Origin: an uncultured Acidimicrobiales bacterium
GTDB lineage: Bacteria; Actinomycetota; Acidimicrobiia; Acidimicrobiales; SZUA-35
Reading direction: 5' to 3'
DNA length: 64,000 nt
Assembly: GCA_937922805.1 (NCBI GenBank)
Contig: CALAJV010000006.1
Span: 248,001-312,000, forward strand
The notes under the pieces were generated by a model. The model worked only from the letters and a program-made list of their open reading frames with translations, searched no databases and was not told the origin of the DNA. This document shows, one piece after another, positions 26,168 through 35,530 of the stretch; within the stretch, counting starts at the first letter, position 1; each line of letters opens with the position of its first letter. A program made the translations under genes and the position numbers.

Positions 26168-26233
26168 TCGCTCTGGATCTAGTCCCTAGTCGAGTCAAGC
26201 CGAAACCCAGTAGAAGGTCAGCAACAAGAGCGT

Positions 26234-26662
26234 TCAGCCAGCCCAAACTGTCTCGTCGAACACGATGCCATTCTCTAAGGTCTTGTGGACCGGGCACCGC
26301 TTTGCGATTCCGATTAGACGTTGCCGGACCTCCTCGTCAAAGTCTCCGTCGATAAAGATCTGCGACGTTATTTGATCTACCAAGCCGGTGTGATGTTCCT
26401 CACAGTTTTCGCAATCGTCGACGTGTACCCGGTCGTAGCGATACTCGACCGACAATGAGGTGATGTTGATACCTTTTCGTTTGGCGTACATCGACAACGT
26501 TATTGACGTGCACGCGGCCAACGAACCGAGCAGCAGATCGTAGGGGTTCGGGCCAGTGTCGTCGCCGCCCAAGTCGGTCGGTTCATCAGCTCGCCAGGTG
26601 TGTGTGCCGTTGGTGATGTCAACTTGAAACCCGGAGATTAACTCTGCAGTAATTGAAGCCAT
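26234..26662 (-). CDS. OsmC/Ohr-family peroxiredoxin
   Basis: 142 residues with both redox cysteines in their usual contexts: LAACTSITLSMYAKRKG and RCPVHKTLEN. The family reduces organic hydroperoxides in the cytoplasm. AGAGGAG lies 9 nt before the ATG. A CENCEEHH-like cluster in the middle adds two more cysteines, seen in OsmC relatives but of unclear use. Confidence 0.9.
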   Translation of the reverse strand: MASITAELISGFQVDITNGTHTWRADEPTDLGGDDTGPNPYDLLLGSLAACTSITLSMYAKRKGINITSLSVEYRYDRVHVDDCENCEEHHTGLVDQITSQIFIDGDFDEEVRQRLIGIAKRCPVHKTLENGIVFDETVWAG

Positions 26663-26724
26663 ACATCAGTAACTCCTCTACCGGTCGGAGCATTCCCATC
26701 TACCTACGATTGGGCTGATGAGGG

Positions 26725-27360
26725 CTACGCCGTTCGCAGCAATCCGAGAATGTGAGCGAGCACTTCATCTTCGTGTTCATACCAAGCTACTAGCGTGATT
26801 TGTCCTCGTTCCGCGAACCACACTTCCCAATATTTGTTGAACACCACATGAGTTTGCTCATAGCCGGTCCCGCCTCCCCTTCTGCCTATGTAGATGTCGT
26901 CCGGGTCAATGCCTTCTGAAGTAGAAAACGCTTCCAACCTTTTTGCTAGGGACAGTTCTTGTTCGTTGAATACCTCATCAGAGGTGGGAATGAAGCAGAT
27001 TCGCGGGCGATAAGGCGGCTCAATTTGCTGTTGAAGCGTAAAGCAAAGTTCTACTAATGCTGGCCCCTGCTGTCTTACGGCTTCGTATGGAGTTTGATCG
27101 TAGGTGAGGGCAAAAGGTCGCCTGAACCATCGTTCTATATCGAGTTTGTCTGAAAGAGAATGGGGAGATGGCGTTTGAAGAAAATAGGCCAAAAAGTTTG
27201 CGATGTCTTGCCTGCCGTTACAGAGCGCTAGGAGTTCGTCCTGGCGGTCATAGGTCAACCAAAATGGTTCAAGCTCTTTAGATTTGTTGATGAACCACTC
27301 ATCGCCTAAGTACCTATCCCGTTTCGCCAAATTCGTGTAGTATCTATCAATTTCATTCAA
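26725..27360 (-). CDS. Orphan protein of unknown function with lower GC than its neighbours
   Basis: 211 residues from a TTG at 27360, chosen because AAAAGAGGTG lies just upstream. A GTG at 27408 would make it 227 residues and overlap rnhB. I do not recognise the family. It is rich in aromatic residues (WFINKSKELEPFW, YWEVWFAERGQITLVAWY) with a strand-rich C-terminus. There is no signal or membrane segment. GC in sampled 60-base lines is mostly 38-53%, below most flanking genes, which hints at acquisition from elsewhere. The size and Trp/Tyr-rich strands resemble immunity-type proteins, but no toxin gene is adjacent, so this is only a thought. Confidence 0.72.
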   Translation of the reverse strand: MNEIDRYYTNLAKRDRYLGDEWFINKSKELEPFWLTYDRQDELLALCNGRQDIANFLAYFLQTPSPHSLSDKLDIERWFRRPFALTYDQTPYEAVRQQGPALVELCFTLQQQIEPPYRPRICFIPTSDEVFNEQELSLAKRLEAFSTSEGIDPDDIYIGRRGGGTGYEQTHVVFNKYWEVWFAERGQITLVAWYEHEDEVLAHILGLLRTA

Positions 27361-27391
27361 CGAACACCTCTTTTCCACACCCGGCGAAGAG

Positions 27392-28108
27392 TCAGATTTC
27401 AAGAACACCTTGATTATCGTCGTGTCCGATCAGTCGCGGGTTCTGTCTTCTGGTCGACCACGGCAACGAATCCATGAAGACCCATGATCGGCGATGAATA
27501 CTGGTTGGCCCATACCCTTGCAGCGCAATTTTGTGTCGAGGGCATGGATAGCCCTTGTTGAACTCGAAATCGAACCCGGGATACAGCTCACTTTGTTCTC
27601 GCATTAGACGATCCCTAGAGACTTTGGCCAAGATAGATGCCGCTGCAATCGAGAGGCATTTCTGGTCGCCTTTGACCAGTTTACGAGTCACCGGATGGCC
27701 AACAAAATCCCATTTACCATCAAGGATCACCGCGTCAGGTGATAAACCAAGACCTTCGATCGCTCGAACGGCGGCCAACCGTTGAGCCGATGACATCCCG
27801 AGCTCGTCGCATTCTTGATGCGATACGTGTCCAACCGCCCAAGCCTGACACCAGTCGGCGATCCGGTCGAACAGCGCTTCTCGCTCCGCTTCGGTTAACT
27901 GCTTTGAATCGCGTAGTTTGTATATTCGACGATCTTTGGGCACGACAACGGCACCGATTGTTAGCGGTCCGGCCCATGATCCTCGGCCAACTTCGTCTAT
28001 TCCAACCACCAGCTCGTGACCTGAAGCCCACAGGGCACGCTCTTCGCTCAATCCAGGCGAAGAGCGTTTCAGGGCCTTGCGGAGTTTTGGAACAGTGGCC
28101 ACAGCCAT
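27392..28108 (-). CDS. rnhB: Ribonuclease HII
   Basis: 238 residues from the ATG at 28108; the open frame continues upstream but the extension has no family similarity. The active-site block GIDEVGRGSWAGPL gives D38 and E39, and a third acidic site lies in AVILDGKWDF. It removes RNA from RNA-DNA hybrids and single ribonucleotides from DNA. The C-terminal 30 residues extend past the usual end of the domain. Confidence 0.92.
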   Translation of the reverse strand: MAVATVPKLRKALKRSSPGLSEERALWASGHELVVGIDEVGRGSWAGPLTIGAVVVPKDRRIYKLRDSKQLTEAEREALFDRIADWCQAWAVGHVSHQECDELGMSSAQRLAAVRAIEGLGLSPDAVILDGKWDFVGHPVTRKLVKGDQKCLSIAAASILAKVSRDRLMREQSELYPGFDFEFNKGYPCPRHKIALQGYGPTSIHRRSWVFMDSLPWSTRRQNPRLIGHDDNQGVLEI

Positions 28109-28166
28109 ACTCAGTAACTTATCACCACAACCCGTCGCCGCCCGACGACATGTCAGGAGAGGCCGT

Positions 28167-29903
28167 TTAGATAAAACTATCGCCCGGTTGAGGGGTGTCG
28201 GGAAGCTCTTCTGTTGTACCGGCCAACAGCGTCTCACCTGATAGTTGATTGGTCGACCAGTCGGAATCCAAACCAGGGCAACGAAGCTGAACTGGACTGG
28301 AGCCGAGGTAACGAGCTGGTTCAACTTCCCAGAGCAGCGCTGGCCGATAGCCATGCCAACGAATAGCAAACGAGACGCGCCCGAACAAGGTGTGAGCTTG
28401 ATGTACTTCCACTGGACCACCACGCCACGACGAGGGAAACTCCGGCAGGAGGTTAACTGTTGGTTCGCCCGATTGGATTGAATCCATATGCTCAGCCAGA
28501 AGGGCGTTGCGGGTCATTAGCCAATAGCGAACCGCCTGATCAACCGAATCGGTGCCGTCATCATTGGTCCACCGGCCGGCCGGACTGGCGGTTTCGGCCA
28601 ACGTTGGTAGAAGGCTCGCTGGTCCTTGTTCGGCCGCGGCTTCGGACCCACTAACCGGACTGCCGCTTCCTTGTTTCCAAAGCTCTCGGGCCGGCTCGAG
28701 TTGGCCGGCCACGAGTGCCAGCCGAGCGAGCCCTCGACGGCCCTCCGCGATCGCCGGTTTATTCTTGGACCGCTCTATGAGATGAAGCAGCTGCGCCATC
28801 GATTCCAACAATCGGTCGGTCAACGGTGGCTTATCGACTACCGCTGCCGCCTGAGCGACACCGTGCAACACCGCCGCCGCTTCGACTGGCTCAGCAATCG
28901 ACGAGGGAAACGACTCAGCTAGTTGGACCAACAAGTTCTCGCACTCATGGGAGTATCCTCCGAGCGCCAGCGAAAGAAGGACTTCGCCACCTTGATAACC
29001 ATCATTTGGATGTAGAGATGGGGCGGCCCCAACAATTCGGGCTCGAGCGCTGTTCGCTAACTGCGATAACCCAGCATCGGGCAATTCAAACCGACTGTTG
29101 GCATCAACGATCGAGGTCCAACCCCGAGCGACAACCTCAGCCTCAGGCACGGCCAAAGACCCTACAAGACTCGCCGATGACAGATCTCCAATCGAACCAT
29201 CGGCGATGACAAATCGTAGCGACGTTTTGTGAGGCAGAGGATACAGGCAGATGGCGTTCGCTTCTGAGCCGCTGCTACCTCCGGCCCACACCAAATCGCT
29301 GCCTTGCTCGATCTCTGCCCAGAGATCCGTTTTGCTGGAAGAACCGATTTGGTTAGGCTTGCGGGGCAGACCAATGATGTGCTGGTGCTGATCGCTCCCG
29401 ACTCCGTTGGTGACGAGCAGGCTAGCGTCATCAAGACGTTCGAAACTGAGGGTAGTCTCGCTAGAAGCTAGCGAGGCTACGTTGGCAGCGTAGGGTCGAA
29501 TGGCTAGCGCTAAGGCTACGGGGACTGGTGAATCGTTGGTAACTTCGACCACGGTTACGTCACGACCGCCAGCGTTTACGGCATAGACAGTCTGAATTGC
29601 GTCACCGGACGGTATTCTCACCGACGTTTCGATGACTGGGCCGAATCCAATCCGACGTTGCCGAACAGTTGCCTCCCGAGACGGGTAGTACCACCGGTCG
29701 TCGGCTCCAATCCACCAGTCGAGTGACCAGTCACATGTATCGACTTGGACCAATCCCCCACCGTCAACAACAGCTTTCGATTCGCTTCCAAAAACTGAAA
29801 CCGAAGTGACTCCGATATCTCCCGGTCGCTCAATCGAGCGTGGTCCAAGCTTCATCCCTTGTTGCTCCACTTCGCGTACCGTAGAGCGCTCTTCGTTAAG
29901 CAC
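28167..29903 (-). CDS. Glycosidase-like (alpha/alpha six-hairpin) protein
   Basis: 578 residues. The N-terminal part (about 20-260) is strand-rich (DWSLDWWIGADDRWYYPSR), the middle is helical, and the end returns to short strands (ALLWEVEP, GDSFI). The order of a beta domain before a helical domain recalls family GH15-like and trehalase-type glycosidases. I see no unambiguous catalytic Glu pair, so activity is uncertain. A later start at residue 17 is possible. It shares strand and spacing (20 bp) with the TPR gene upstream. Confidence 0.6.
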   Translation of the reverse strand: MLNEERSTVREVEQQGMKLGPRSIERPGDIGVTSVSVFGSESKAVVDGGGLVQVDTCDWSLDWWIGADDRWYYPSREATVRQRRIGFGPVIETSVRIPSGDAIQTVYAVNAGGRDVTVVEVTNDSPVPVALALAIRPYAANVASLASSETTLSFERLDDASLLVTNGVGSDQHQHIIGLPRKPNQIGSSSKTDLWAEIEQGSDLVWAGGSSGSEANAICLYPLPHKTSLRFVIADGSIGDLSSASLVGSLAVPEAEVVARGWTSIVDANSRFELPDAGLSQLANSARARIVGAAPSLHPNDGYQGGEVLLSLALGGYSHECENLLVQLAESFPSSIAEPVEAAAVLHGVAQAAAVVDKPPLTDRLLESMAQLLHLIERSKNKPAIAEGRRGLARLALVAGQLEPARELWKQGSGSPVSGSEAAAEQGPASLLPTLAETASPAGRWTNDDGTDSVDQAVRYWLMTRNALLAEHMDSIQSGEPTVNLLPEFPSSWRGGPVEVHQAHTLFGRVSFAIRWHGYRPALLWEVEPARYLGSSPVQLRCPGLDSDWSTNQLSGETLLAGTTEELPDTPQPGDSFI

Positions 29904-29923
29904 TCGTTGTAACGAGTTGCACT

Positions 29924-31156
29924 TTACCGGGATCTACCGTCGTCTTTAACCCTGGCCGACGTTGCCGTGAGGCCCAAGATGTCTCGTTGGGCGTTGCTGC
30001 CGCCTATCCGGTGACTCTCGCCACCTTCCAGGCAGTGACTGATCGTCGTTGCGCTGGTCGCATAATCTCCGGCACTGTAAGAGCGGAACCCGGACACCAA
30101 CGGAGCCACAACGTCTCGGAAGATAGCGCCGTTTTCAGACTGGTTAGTGCGATGAGCGTCTTGGAGCGACGCGAAGAACGGAGCGGCCGCCGGGTGAGAC
30201 GGGACCCGAGAAAACGTCATAGTGGCATGCAAATCGAGAAAGCCGGCCGTGTGTTGCTCCGACCGGTCGGCGGTGGCATCTGCGAGCGCTTCCCAGCGGT
30301 CTTCGACGTCGACTCCGGACAACTCCATTCGCCACAACAAAGAAGCGAAATCAGTTAGTCGAAAGGCCGTTGTAGCGTTCGGAAATTCGGCATCGTAAAT
30401 TTCAAGAACCCGATCCCAGTGCTTACCCTCTATCAATCGGAGAGCCAGGTGCCACCAGACATGAACGGTTAGATTGTCGTGGTGTTGCCACGGGTACTTG
30501 CCGCTGTCGAGTAGTTCCAATGCGGCTGACTGGTCATCTTGGCTTTCAAACACGTGAGCTAGGGCGTGAAGAGCCCACAGGTCTTCCGGATCGGCATCCA
30601 ACGCGTCCCAGCCAGCCTGCTCTGCCTCGTCGAAACGACCTGCTTCTTCGAGCGAAAACGAGTGCATGCTAAGAACAAAGTTCCACCCTGGTTCAGTCCG
30701 GCCCCAGGTTTGGACCGCTCGCTCGGTCGATCGCAACCGATCCTCGACGTTGCCAACATGAAGATAGGCATCGTGGGCGATGCGAAGTGCTGCCATGTCT
30801 CGACTGTCGGAAGCGATTGTGGCCCAAGCGTGGGCGGCCTGTGTCCACTCGTTGGCTGCCAGCAATTCGAGGGCCTCGACGTGGGCTCGCTCCCGGGCCG
30901 ACGGCGCGCTCCGGTCTCGGGCCCAACTCATGAAGTGCATCAGCTCTGGCTTGTCCGATTTCGCTCCGGCCAGCAAATTGTAGGCAGCGGCCATTACTGG
31001 ACCGAGGACAAAGGCCTCGTCGTTGGCAGTAGCTGGAGCCAAGGTAGCTATAGCGTCTCCGTTGAAATGGAGAAACTCATCCCAGGCCCGGTTCCACAGA
31101 TCAATTGTGGCGGGATCGTCAGCGGCAACTGGCTCACCAAATGCATCCAGACTCAT
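29924..31156 (-). CDS. TTC38-like tetratricopeptide repeat protein
   Basis: 410 residues in consecutive helical hairpins. The region DLWALHALAHVFE followed by VHVWWHLALRLIEG and LEIYDAEFPN matches the TTC38 family, whose molecular role is unknown. AAAGG lies 7 nt before the ATG. It is soluble, with no signal peptide. It is upstream of the glycosidase-like gene and downstream of gpsA in the same orientation; a shared pathway is not evident. Confidence 0.82.
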   Translation of the reverse strand: MSLDAFGEPVAADDPATIDLWNRAWDEFLHFNGDAIATLAPATANDEAFVLGPVMAAAYNLLAGAKSDKPELMHFMSWARDRSAPSARERAHVEALELLAANEWTQAAHAWATIASDSRDMAALRIAHDAYLHVGNVEDRLRSTERAVQTWGRTEPGWNFVLSMHSFSLEEAGRFDEAEQAGWDALDADPEDLWALHALAHVFESQDDQSAALELLDSGKYPWQHHDNLTVHVWWHLALRLIEGKHWDRVLEIYDAEFPNATTAFRLTDFASLLWRMELSGVDVEDRWEALADATADRSEQHTAGFLDLHATMTFSRVPSHPAAAPFFASLQDAHRTNQSENGAIFRDVVAPLVSGFRSYSAGDYATSATTISHCLEGGESHRIGGSNAQRDILGLTATSARVKDDGRSR

Positions 31157-31267
31157 ACAACTACCTTTCGCTTACTCGTCACCTATCGCTCATAGCTATC
31201 TCGTCCTAGCGCCGACTCATTTGACGCACGCTCATTTGCCTCAGACTCACGTGCCACCGACTTCTAG

Positions 31268-32323
31268 CTATTTTGTTTCAGCAACGTCGTTATTCGCTAC
31301 CCACTCATGACCAAGATGGCCCCGTAAGAGCGATTCTTGAGCAAAGTCAGGATCTTTAGCTTCCCAACAAACCCGAAAGACTTGATCGGCTATCGGCATG
31401 AAGACCTGATGCTCTTCAGCCAGATCGCGTACGACTTTAGCCGCCTTAACCCCTTCAGCCACCTGATCCATACCCGCCAATATGTCGTCGATCGACCGAC
31501 CTCGGCCGAGCTCTCGCCCGACCGACGAGTTGCGGCTTTGTTCGCTGATGCAGGTCGCGAGCAGATCGCCCATTCCGGCCAAGCCCGCAAGTGTTAGCGG
31601 CTCCCCACCCATCTTGGACCCCAAAGCGATAAGTTCGGCCAGACTACGGGTGATGATGGCCGACCGAGCATTGTCGCCTAGCTCCCGGCCTTCAGCCGCG
31701 CCGGCCGCTATGGCGTACACGTTCTTCAACGCGCCACCAAGCTCACACCCAATAACGTCGTGATGAAGGAAAACTCGAAAGTTCGGCGTCATAAAGATGC
31801 TCTGAATACGCTGGGCAATGTGCTGCTCGCTGATGGCCACAACCGCACCGGCTGGGTTGCCGGCCATGATTTCTTTGGCCAGGTTGGGTCCAGTCAACAC
31901 ACCAACTGGTCGCCCTGGAAGCGTCTGCTCCACAATTTGGGTCATTCGCAGATTGCTTTCCGGTTCGAAGCCCTTGGCCAGACTCAGCACCGGAACCCAA
32001 GGTCGGAGATGTGCAGCAATGGCCTCACAAGTTTGACGAAACGCGCCGGTTGGCACGCCCATAACCAACAGGTCGGTCTCAGCTACCGCCTCGACCAAAT
32101 CGGAGGTGGCCTTCAAACCGGGGTGAAGGTCATATCCGGGAAGGTACCGATGGTTTTGATGGGTCTCATTGATTTGTTGAACTGTCGCCGAGTCTCGAGC
32201 CCAAATCGTGGTTGGAGTATTTTGGGCAGCCAGATGGGCGACCGTTGTCCCCCAAGAGCCGCCCCCGACGACCAGTACTCGTAGGGTAGAAGCCGCTTCG
32301 TTGTCGTTGCTCGATTCTGCCAC
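31268..32323 (-). CDS. gpsA: Glycerol-3-phosphate dehydrogenase [NAD(P)+]
   Basis: 351 residues from the GTG at 32323, which has AAGGAG 6 nt upstream; the frame is open for 21 more codons but those are not conserved. The NAD(P) motif is VVGGGSWGTTVAHLA near residue 20, and the catalytic region holds GGALKNVYAIAAG with the conserved Lys. It reduces dihydroxyacetone phosphate to sn-glycerol 3-phosphate for phospholipid synthesis. It is divergent from cofC across 76 bp. Confidence 0.94.
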   Translation of the reverse strand: MAESSNDNEAASTLRVLVVGGGSWGTTVAHLAAQNTPTTIWARDSATVQQINETHQNHRYLPGYDLHPGLKATSDLVEAVAETDLLVMGVPTGAFRQTCEAIAAHLRPWVPVLSLAKGFEPESNLRMTQIVEQTLPGRPVGVLTGPNLAKEIMAGNPAGAVVAISEQHIAQRIQSIFMTPNFRVFLHHDVIGCELGGALKNVYAIAAGAAEGRELGDNARSAIITRSLAELIALGSKMGGEPLTLAGLAGMGDLLATCISEQSRNSSVGRELGRGRSIDDILAGMDQVAEGVKAAKVVRDLAEEHQVFMPIADQVFRVCWEAKDPDFAQESLLRGHLGHEWVANNDVAETK

Positions 32324-32356
32324 TTTGTCTCCTTGGGATTCGTCAAGATTCGCCCA

Positions 32357-32393
32357 CCATAGAATCACCACCATATATTCACCCATAGAATCA
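32357..32393. promoter_or_regulatory. 11-bp direct repeat in the gpsA/cofC divergent promoter
   Basis: CCATAGAATCA occurs at 32357-32367 and 32383-32393, 26 bp apart. The second copy contains TAGAAT (32386-32391), the likely -10 of cofC, 8 nt before its ATG. TATATT lies between the copies and reads as a -10 in the other direction too. The copies could be tandem promoters or a two-site operator. Confidence 0.5.
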
Positions 32394-32399
32394 GGGGTA

Positions 32400-33089
32400 A
32401 TGGGGCAGTCAAGCGAAGATCGTCAAGACATAACCACAGCGGCACTCATCCCAGTAAAGTCGTTCGATTTAGCCAAGGGGCGTCTCGCTGATCGATTGTC
32501 GACTCAGCAGCGATCGAGTTTGGCCAAGGCTATGGCCAAACGAGTAGTTCGGGCTGCTCATCCAATGCCAACGTTCGTGATCTGTGACGATGACGAGGTC
32601 GCAGCGTGGGCGGAGTCATTGGCGGTGCAACCACTCTGGTCACCAGTTTCCGGCCTGAACCCATCGGTGACCTACGGTCGAGACGAAGTCCGCTCCACCT
32701 TCGAATGGATAGTCATCGCCCACGCCGATCTGCCACTAGCCACCGACCTATCGTGGGTGGCCGACTTCGACGGAGTCACGATCGTTCAAGATCGACGGGG
32801 CGAAGGGACCAACGTGATGGCAATACCAACAGCTGTTGACTTCCGGTTTAACTACGGCACCGACTCTTCGGCGCTACACCAGGCTGAGGCTGAACGACTC
32901 GATCTGGCGTTACGAGTGGTAGACGACGATGAGCTTGGTTGGGATGTTGACACCGGATCAGACCTGGACCAGTTACCACCAGGAACAATTGACCCAGATG
33001 TTCTCGGTGCAGATCAATTCGAACGAGCTGAAACGATGCGTCAAATCACGGACTCAGCCACCACCTCTGAAAGTGAGACCCACGAGTGA
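32400..33089 (+). CDS. cofC: CofC/FbiD-type guanylyltransferase for coenzyme F420
   Basis: 229 residues from the ATG at 32400. N-terminal ALIPVKSFDLAKGRLADRL is the nucleotide-binding signature, HADLPLATDL the metal-binding Asp region, and DRRGEGTNVMAIPT and FNYGTDSSALH follow. It charges a three-carbon acid (2-phospholactate or, in actinobacteria, phosphoenolpyruvate) with GMP to begin F420 assembly. Other F420 genes (fbiA/B/C) are absent from the window. The stop overlaps the next start by 4 bp. Confidence 0.9.
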   Translation: MGQSSEDRQDITTAALIPVKSFDLAKGRLADRLSTQQRSSLAKAMAKRVVRAAHPMPTFVICDDDEVAAWAESLAVQPLWSPVSGLNPSVTYGRDEVRSTFEWIVIAHADLPLATDLSWVADFDGVTIVQDRRGEGTNVMAIPTAVDFRFNYGTDSSALHQAEAERLDLALRVVDDDELGWDVDTGSDLDQLPPGTIDPDVLGADQFERAETMRQITDSATTSESETHE

Positions 33090-33853
33090 CCGAAGGGCAA
33101 AATCCTCTAACTCCAACCACGGTGGAACTGTCGAGATTTACCTCAAATTTGGACATTCCAGCCCGGGCCTTAGCTATCGGGGCTCATCCCGACGATGTAG
33201 AGTTCGGCTGTGGAGCCACGCTCGCCAAGTGGGCGGCTGGCGGTTGCGAAGTACACGTCCTCGTTTGCACCGACGGCTCAAAAGGAACCTGGGATCCTGA
33301 CGCCGACGAAGAGGCGCTGATCGAGACCCGTAAGCGAGAACAACGATCAGCCAGTAAAACACTCGGCGCTACCGGGTCCATCTCATTCCTTGGTTGGACA
33401 GACGGAGAGTTAGAGTCGGGAATGGCGCAGCGAGCCCAAGTAGCCGAGTTCATTCGCAAAACCAAGCCCAACGTGGTGTTAGGTCACGACCCGTGGAAGC
33501 GCTACCGGCTCCATCCCGATCATCGCCATGCTGGGCTGTTAGTAACCGACGGTGTTGTCGCCGCCCGAGACCCAAAGTTCTTCCCCGAACAATCAGTTCC
33601 CCATCATCGACCCGATCGCCTTCTGCTTTGGGAAGCCGATGAGCCGGACCACGCCGAGGACGTGACCGGTTTCGCCGACACAAAGTACCGAGCCCTGCTC
33701 TGCCACGAGAGCCAGTTCGAAACCACCATGGATACCGGCGGTGATCCAGAGCTAGAGCAATTTCGACAACGGGTCGAAGCCAAACTCCAGACGGCGGGAA
33801 CTGCGGCCGGCTTCTCTCACGCTGAGGTGTTCAAGCTGATCGACGATTTATAA
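33086..33853 (+). CDS. PIG-L/LmbE-family deacetylase
   Basis: 255 residues. The zinc site motif AHPDDVEFGCG is at about 33, and a downstream HPDHR supplies the third ligand. The family deacetylates N-acetylglucosamine conjugates, including mycothiol (MshB) and its adducts (Mca). The GTG start overlaps the cofC stop (GTGA), so translation is coupled. Substrate not assigned. Confidence 0.9.
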   Translation: MTEGQNPLTPTTVELSRFTSNLDIPARALAIGAHPDDVEFGCGATLAKWAAGGCEVHVLVCTDGSKGTWDPDADEEALIETRKREQRSASKTLGATGSISFLGWTDGELESGMAQRAQVAEFIRKTKPNVVLGHDPWKRYRLHPDHRHAGLLVTDGVVAARDPKFFPEQSVPHHRPDRLLLWEADEPDHAEDVTGFADTKYRALLCHESQFETTMDTGGDPELEQFRQRVEAKLQTAGTAAGFSHAEVFKLIDDL

Positions 33854-33876
33854 CACCAGTCGCACCAGATTTGCGG

Positions 33877-34194
33877 CTAGCCCTTTCTCGCTATTTCGGA
33901 CCGGCCAAGGTCAGTTAGTTCCAGCCGCTGCGGGCTTCCAGATCTCGATACCAACCCGATCGCTTCAAGGTGGAGTTTTACTGAAACTGTGTACCAGGCC
34001 ACTGATGAGCTTGCCCACATTTCGGGATCAGTCCGAGCTTCGACTTGTTGGTTGAGCTCGGAATACAAAAGGGATCCAGCATCACCGATAGCGCCCAGGA
34101 TCGCTCCTCGAACTGGCTCATAGATGGCAACGCTAATACGCCGATCGTCGCGCCCAGTGTTCGGGTTCTTCATCATTATTCGCTCGTCTGCCAC
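33877..34194 (-). CDS. DUF6958-like small protein
   Basis: 105 residues with NPNTGRDDRRI at the start and VYEPVRGAIL-like helices, then SVAWYTVSVKLHLEAIGLV, which resembles a winged-helix wing followed by RLELTDLG. This matches the DUF6958 pattern. DNA binding is possible but unproven. Convergent with the PIG-L gene. Confidence 0.68.
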   Translation of the reverse strand: MADERIMMKNPNTGRDDRRISVAIYEPVRGAILGAIGDAGSLLYSELNQQVEARTDPEMWASSSVAWYTVSVKLHLEAIGLVSRSGSPQRLELTDLGRSEIARKG

Positions 34195-34245
34195 AGCCCA
34201 AAGTATATTCTGTCGACTGAAACACGCGTATCGTAGTTCCGGGCG

Positions 34246-34599
34246 TTAGGTCTCGGGCTCGTCAAGTTCCAGTTGCGGTCGCCCATTTTTGACTGTGAGT
34301 ACACCCGGAACACCAAGCGCTTCTAGCGCTTCTTCCTCGCTTATTGCGCCAGAAAATTCGACTGCAACGACATCACCCTTGTTCGGACCGTCGGTGATCA
34401 CCACCTCAATCGCAATCGAAACGTCGGCCGGACTACCATCAAGCTCGCTCCCTGCCGGGGGTCGCGGCTCATCGCCACCTAATTGAGGTTCGGCGTTGGT
34501 GTCGGGTTCAACCGAGATATCAACTACAACAACGTCATAGCGGCCATCGGTCAGCTCCGACTCCCCGGCGATGTCATCTTCTTTCTTGGCATCGGGCAC
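34246..34599 (-). CDS. Acidic protein of unknown function
   Basis: 117 residues, very acidic. Its first 65 residues look disordered, followed by a small beta-rich segment (VSIAIEVVITDGPNKGDVVAVEF) and a helical end. No family recognised. The sequence has no Cys, signal peptide or membrane segment. It is divergent from the DUF429 gene, whose start lies about 100 bp away. Confidence 0.68.
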   Translation of the reverse strand: MPDAKKEDDIAGESELTDGRYDVVVVDISVEPDTNAEPQLGGDEPRPPAGSELDGSPADVSIAIEVVITDGPNKGDVVAVEFSGAISEEEALEALGVPGVLTVKNGRPQLELDEPET

Positions 34600-34699
34600 T
34601 AGTACATCATGCCATTTCGTCGCGCCATCGCATCACGCTGATCGAAACATCATCCGTATCATGTGGTCATGGTCGGGCAACTCTGGGGGTCGAGTCAAT

Positions 34700-35431
34700 A
34701 TGGGTGAAGAACAAGCAGTGAGTAAAGGCTGGAGTGTTGTCGGTGTGGACGGGTGCCGTGAGGGGTGGGTGGTTGCCCGCTGGACGGCCGATCAAGACGG
34801 TAACGAAACCGTAAGCACCACGATCGAAGTCGACCTCGGAACTCTGGTAGACGAAGTTCGGGCTGGAGACATTGACGTCGCCGCGATTGACATGCCGATG
34901 GGGTTGTTCGATGATGGACCACGGTTCGCCGATGGGGCGGCCCGAAAGTTGTTGTCGCCTCGAGGATCGACGATATTTTCAGCGCCAGCCCGGTGCACCT
35001 TGGCCTCGACCGATTATCAACATGCTTGTGAACTGTCTCGAAACGCAATCGGCAAGGCTTTGTCGATTCAGGCATTTAACCTGTTGCCCAAGATCCGGGA
35101 ACTAGACAATCTGATCGATGGATCAGATCAGGACAAAATTGTCGAATCTCATCCAGAATGTAGCTTTAGCTCCCTCGCTAACGGACCGCTTCTTGAATCC
35201 AAACATGGTGCCGATGGCAAAGCGATTCGTTTGAAACTACTGATTACAGCGCTCGGACCGCTGTTTGAGCAGCACTGGAATACCGATCGTCCAAAGCAAA
35301 CATCGTCAATTGACATTGTCGACGCTTGGTCGCTAGCGGTAGCCGCTCGCCGGATCAGTACCGGCACGTCCTTGCGGCTATCCGACGACCGGATCGACCC
35401 AACGGGCAAGATTGCTCAGATTGTTTTTTAG
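34700..35431 (+). CDS. DUF429 protein (RNase H-like fold)
   Basis: 243 residues from the ATG at 34700; the frame is open for 43 codons further but those are low-quality. GVDGCREGWVVA near the start is the DUF429 block with the metal-binding Asp, followed by AAIDMPMGLF and the HPECSF element, then IVDAWSLAVAAR. The family is predicted to be nuclease-like; no function has been shown. Confidence 0.82.
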   Translation: MGEEQAVSKGWSVVGVDGCREGWVVARWTADQDGNETVSTTIEVDLGTLVDEVRAGDIDVAAIDMPMGLFDDGPRFADGAARKLLSPRGSTIFSAPARCTLASTDYQHACELSRNAIGKALSIQAFNLLPKIRELDNLIDGSDQDKIVESHPECSFSSLANGPLLESKHGADGKAIRLKLLITALGPLFEQHWNTDRPKQTSSIDIVDAWSLAVAARRISTGTSLRLSDDRIDPTGKIAQIVF

Positions 35432-35530
35432 CCCCACGTAGCGCTGTTGGCTTGTATCTCAACCGAATATTCGGACCCATAATTTTGGGTAGAAGCGACA
35501 ACACTGTCGGTGGTGTTCCATACTGGTGAA

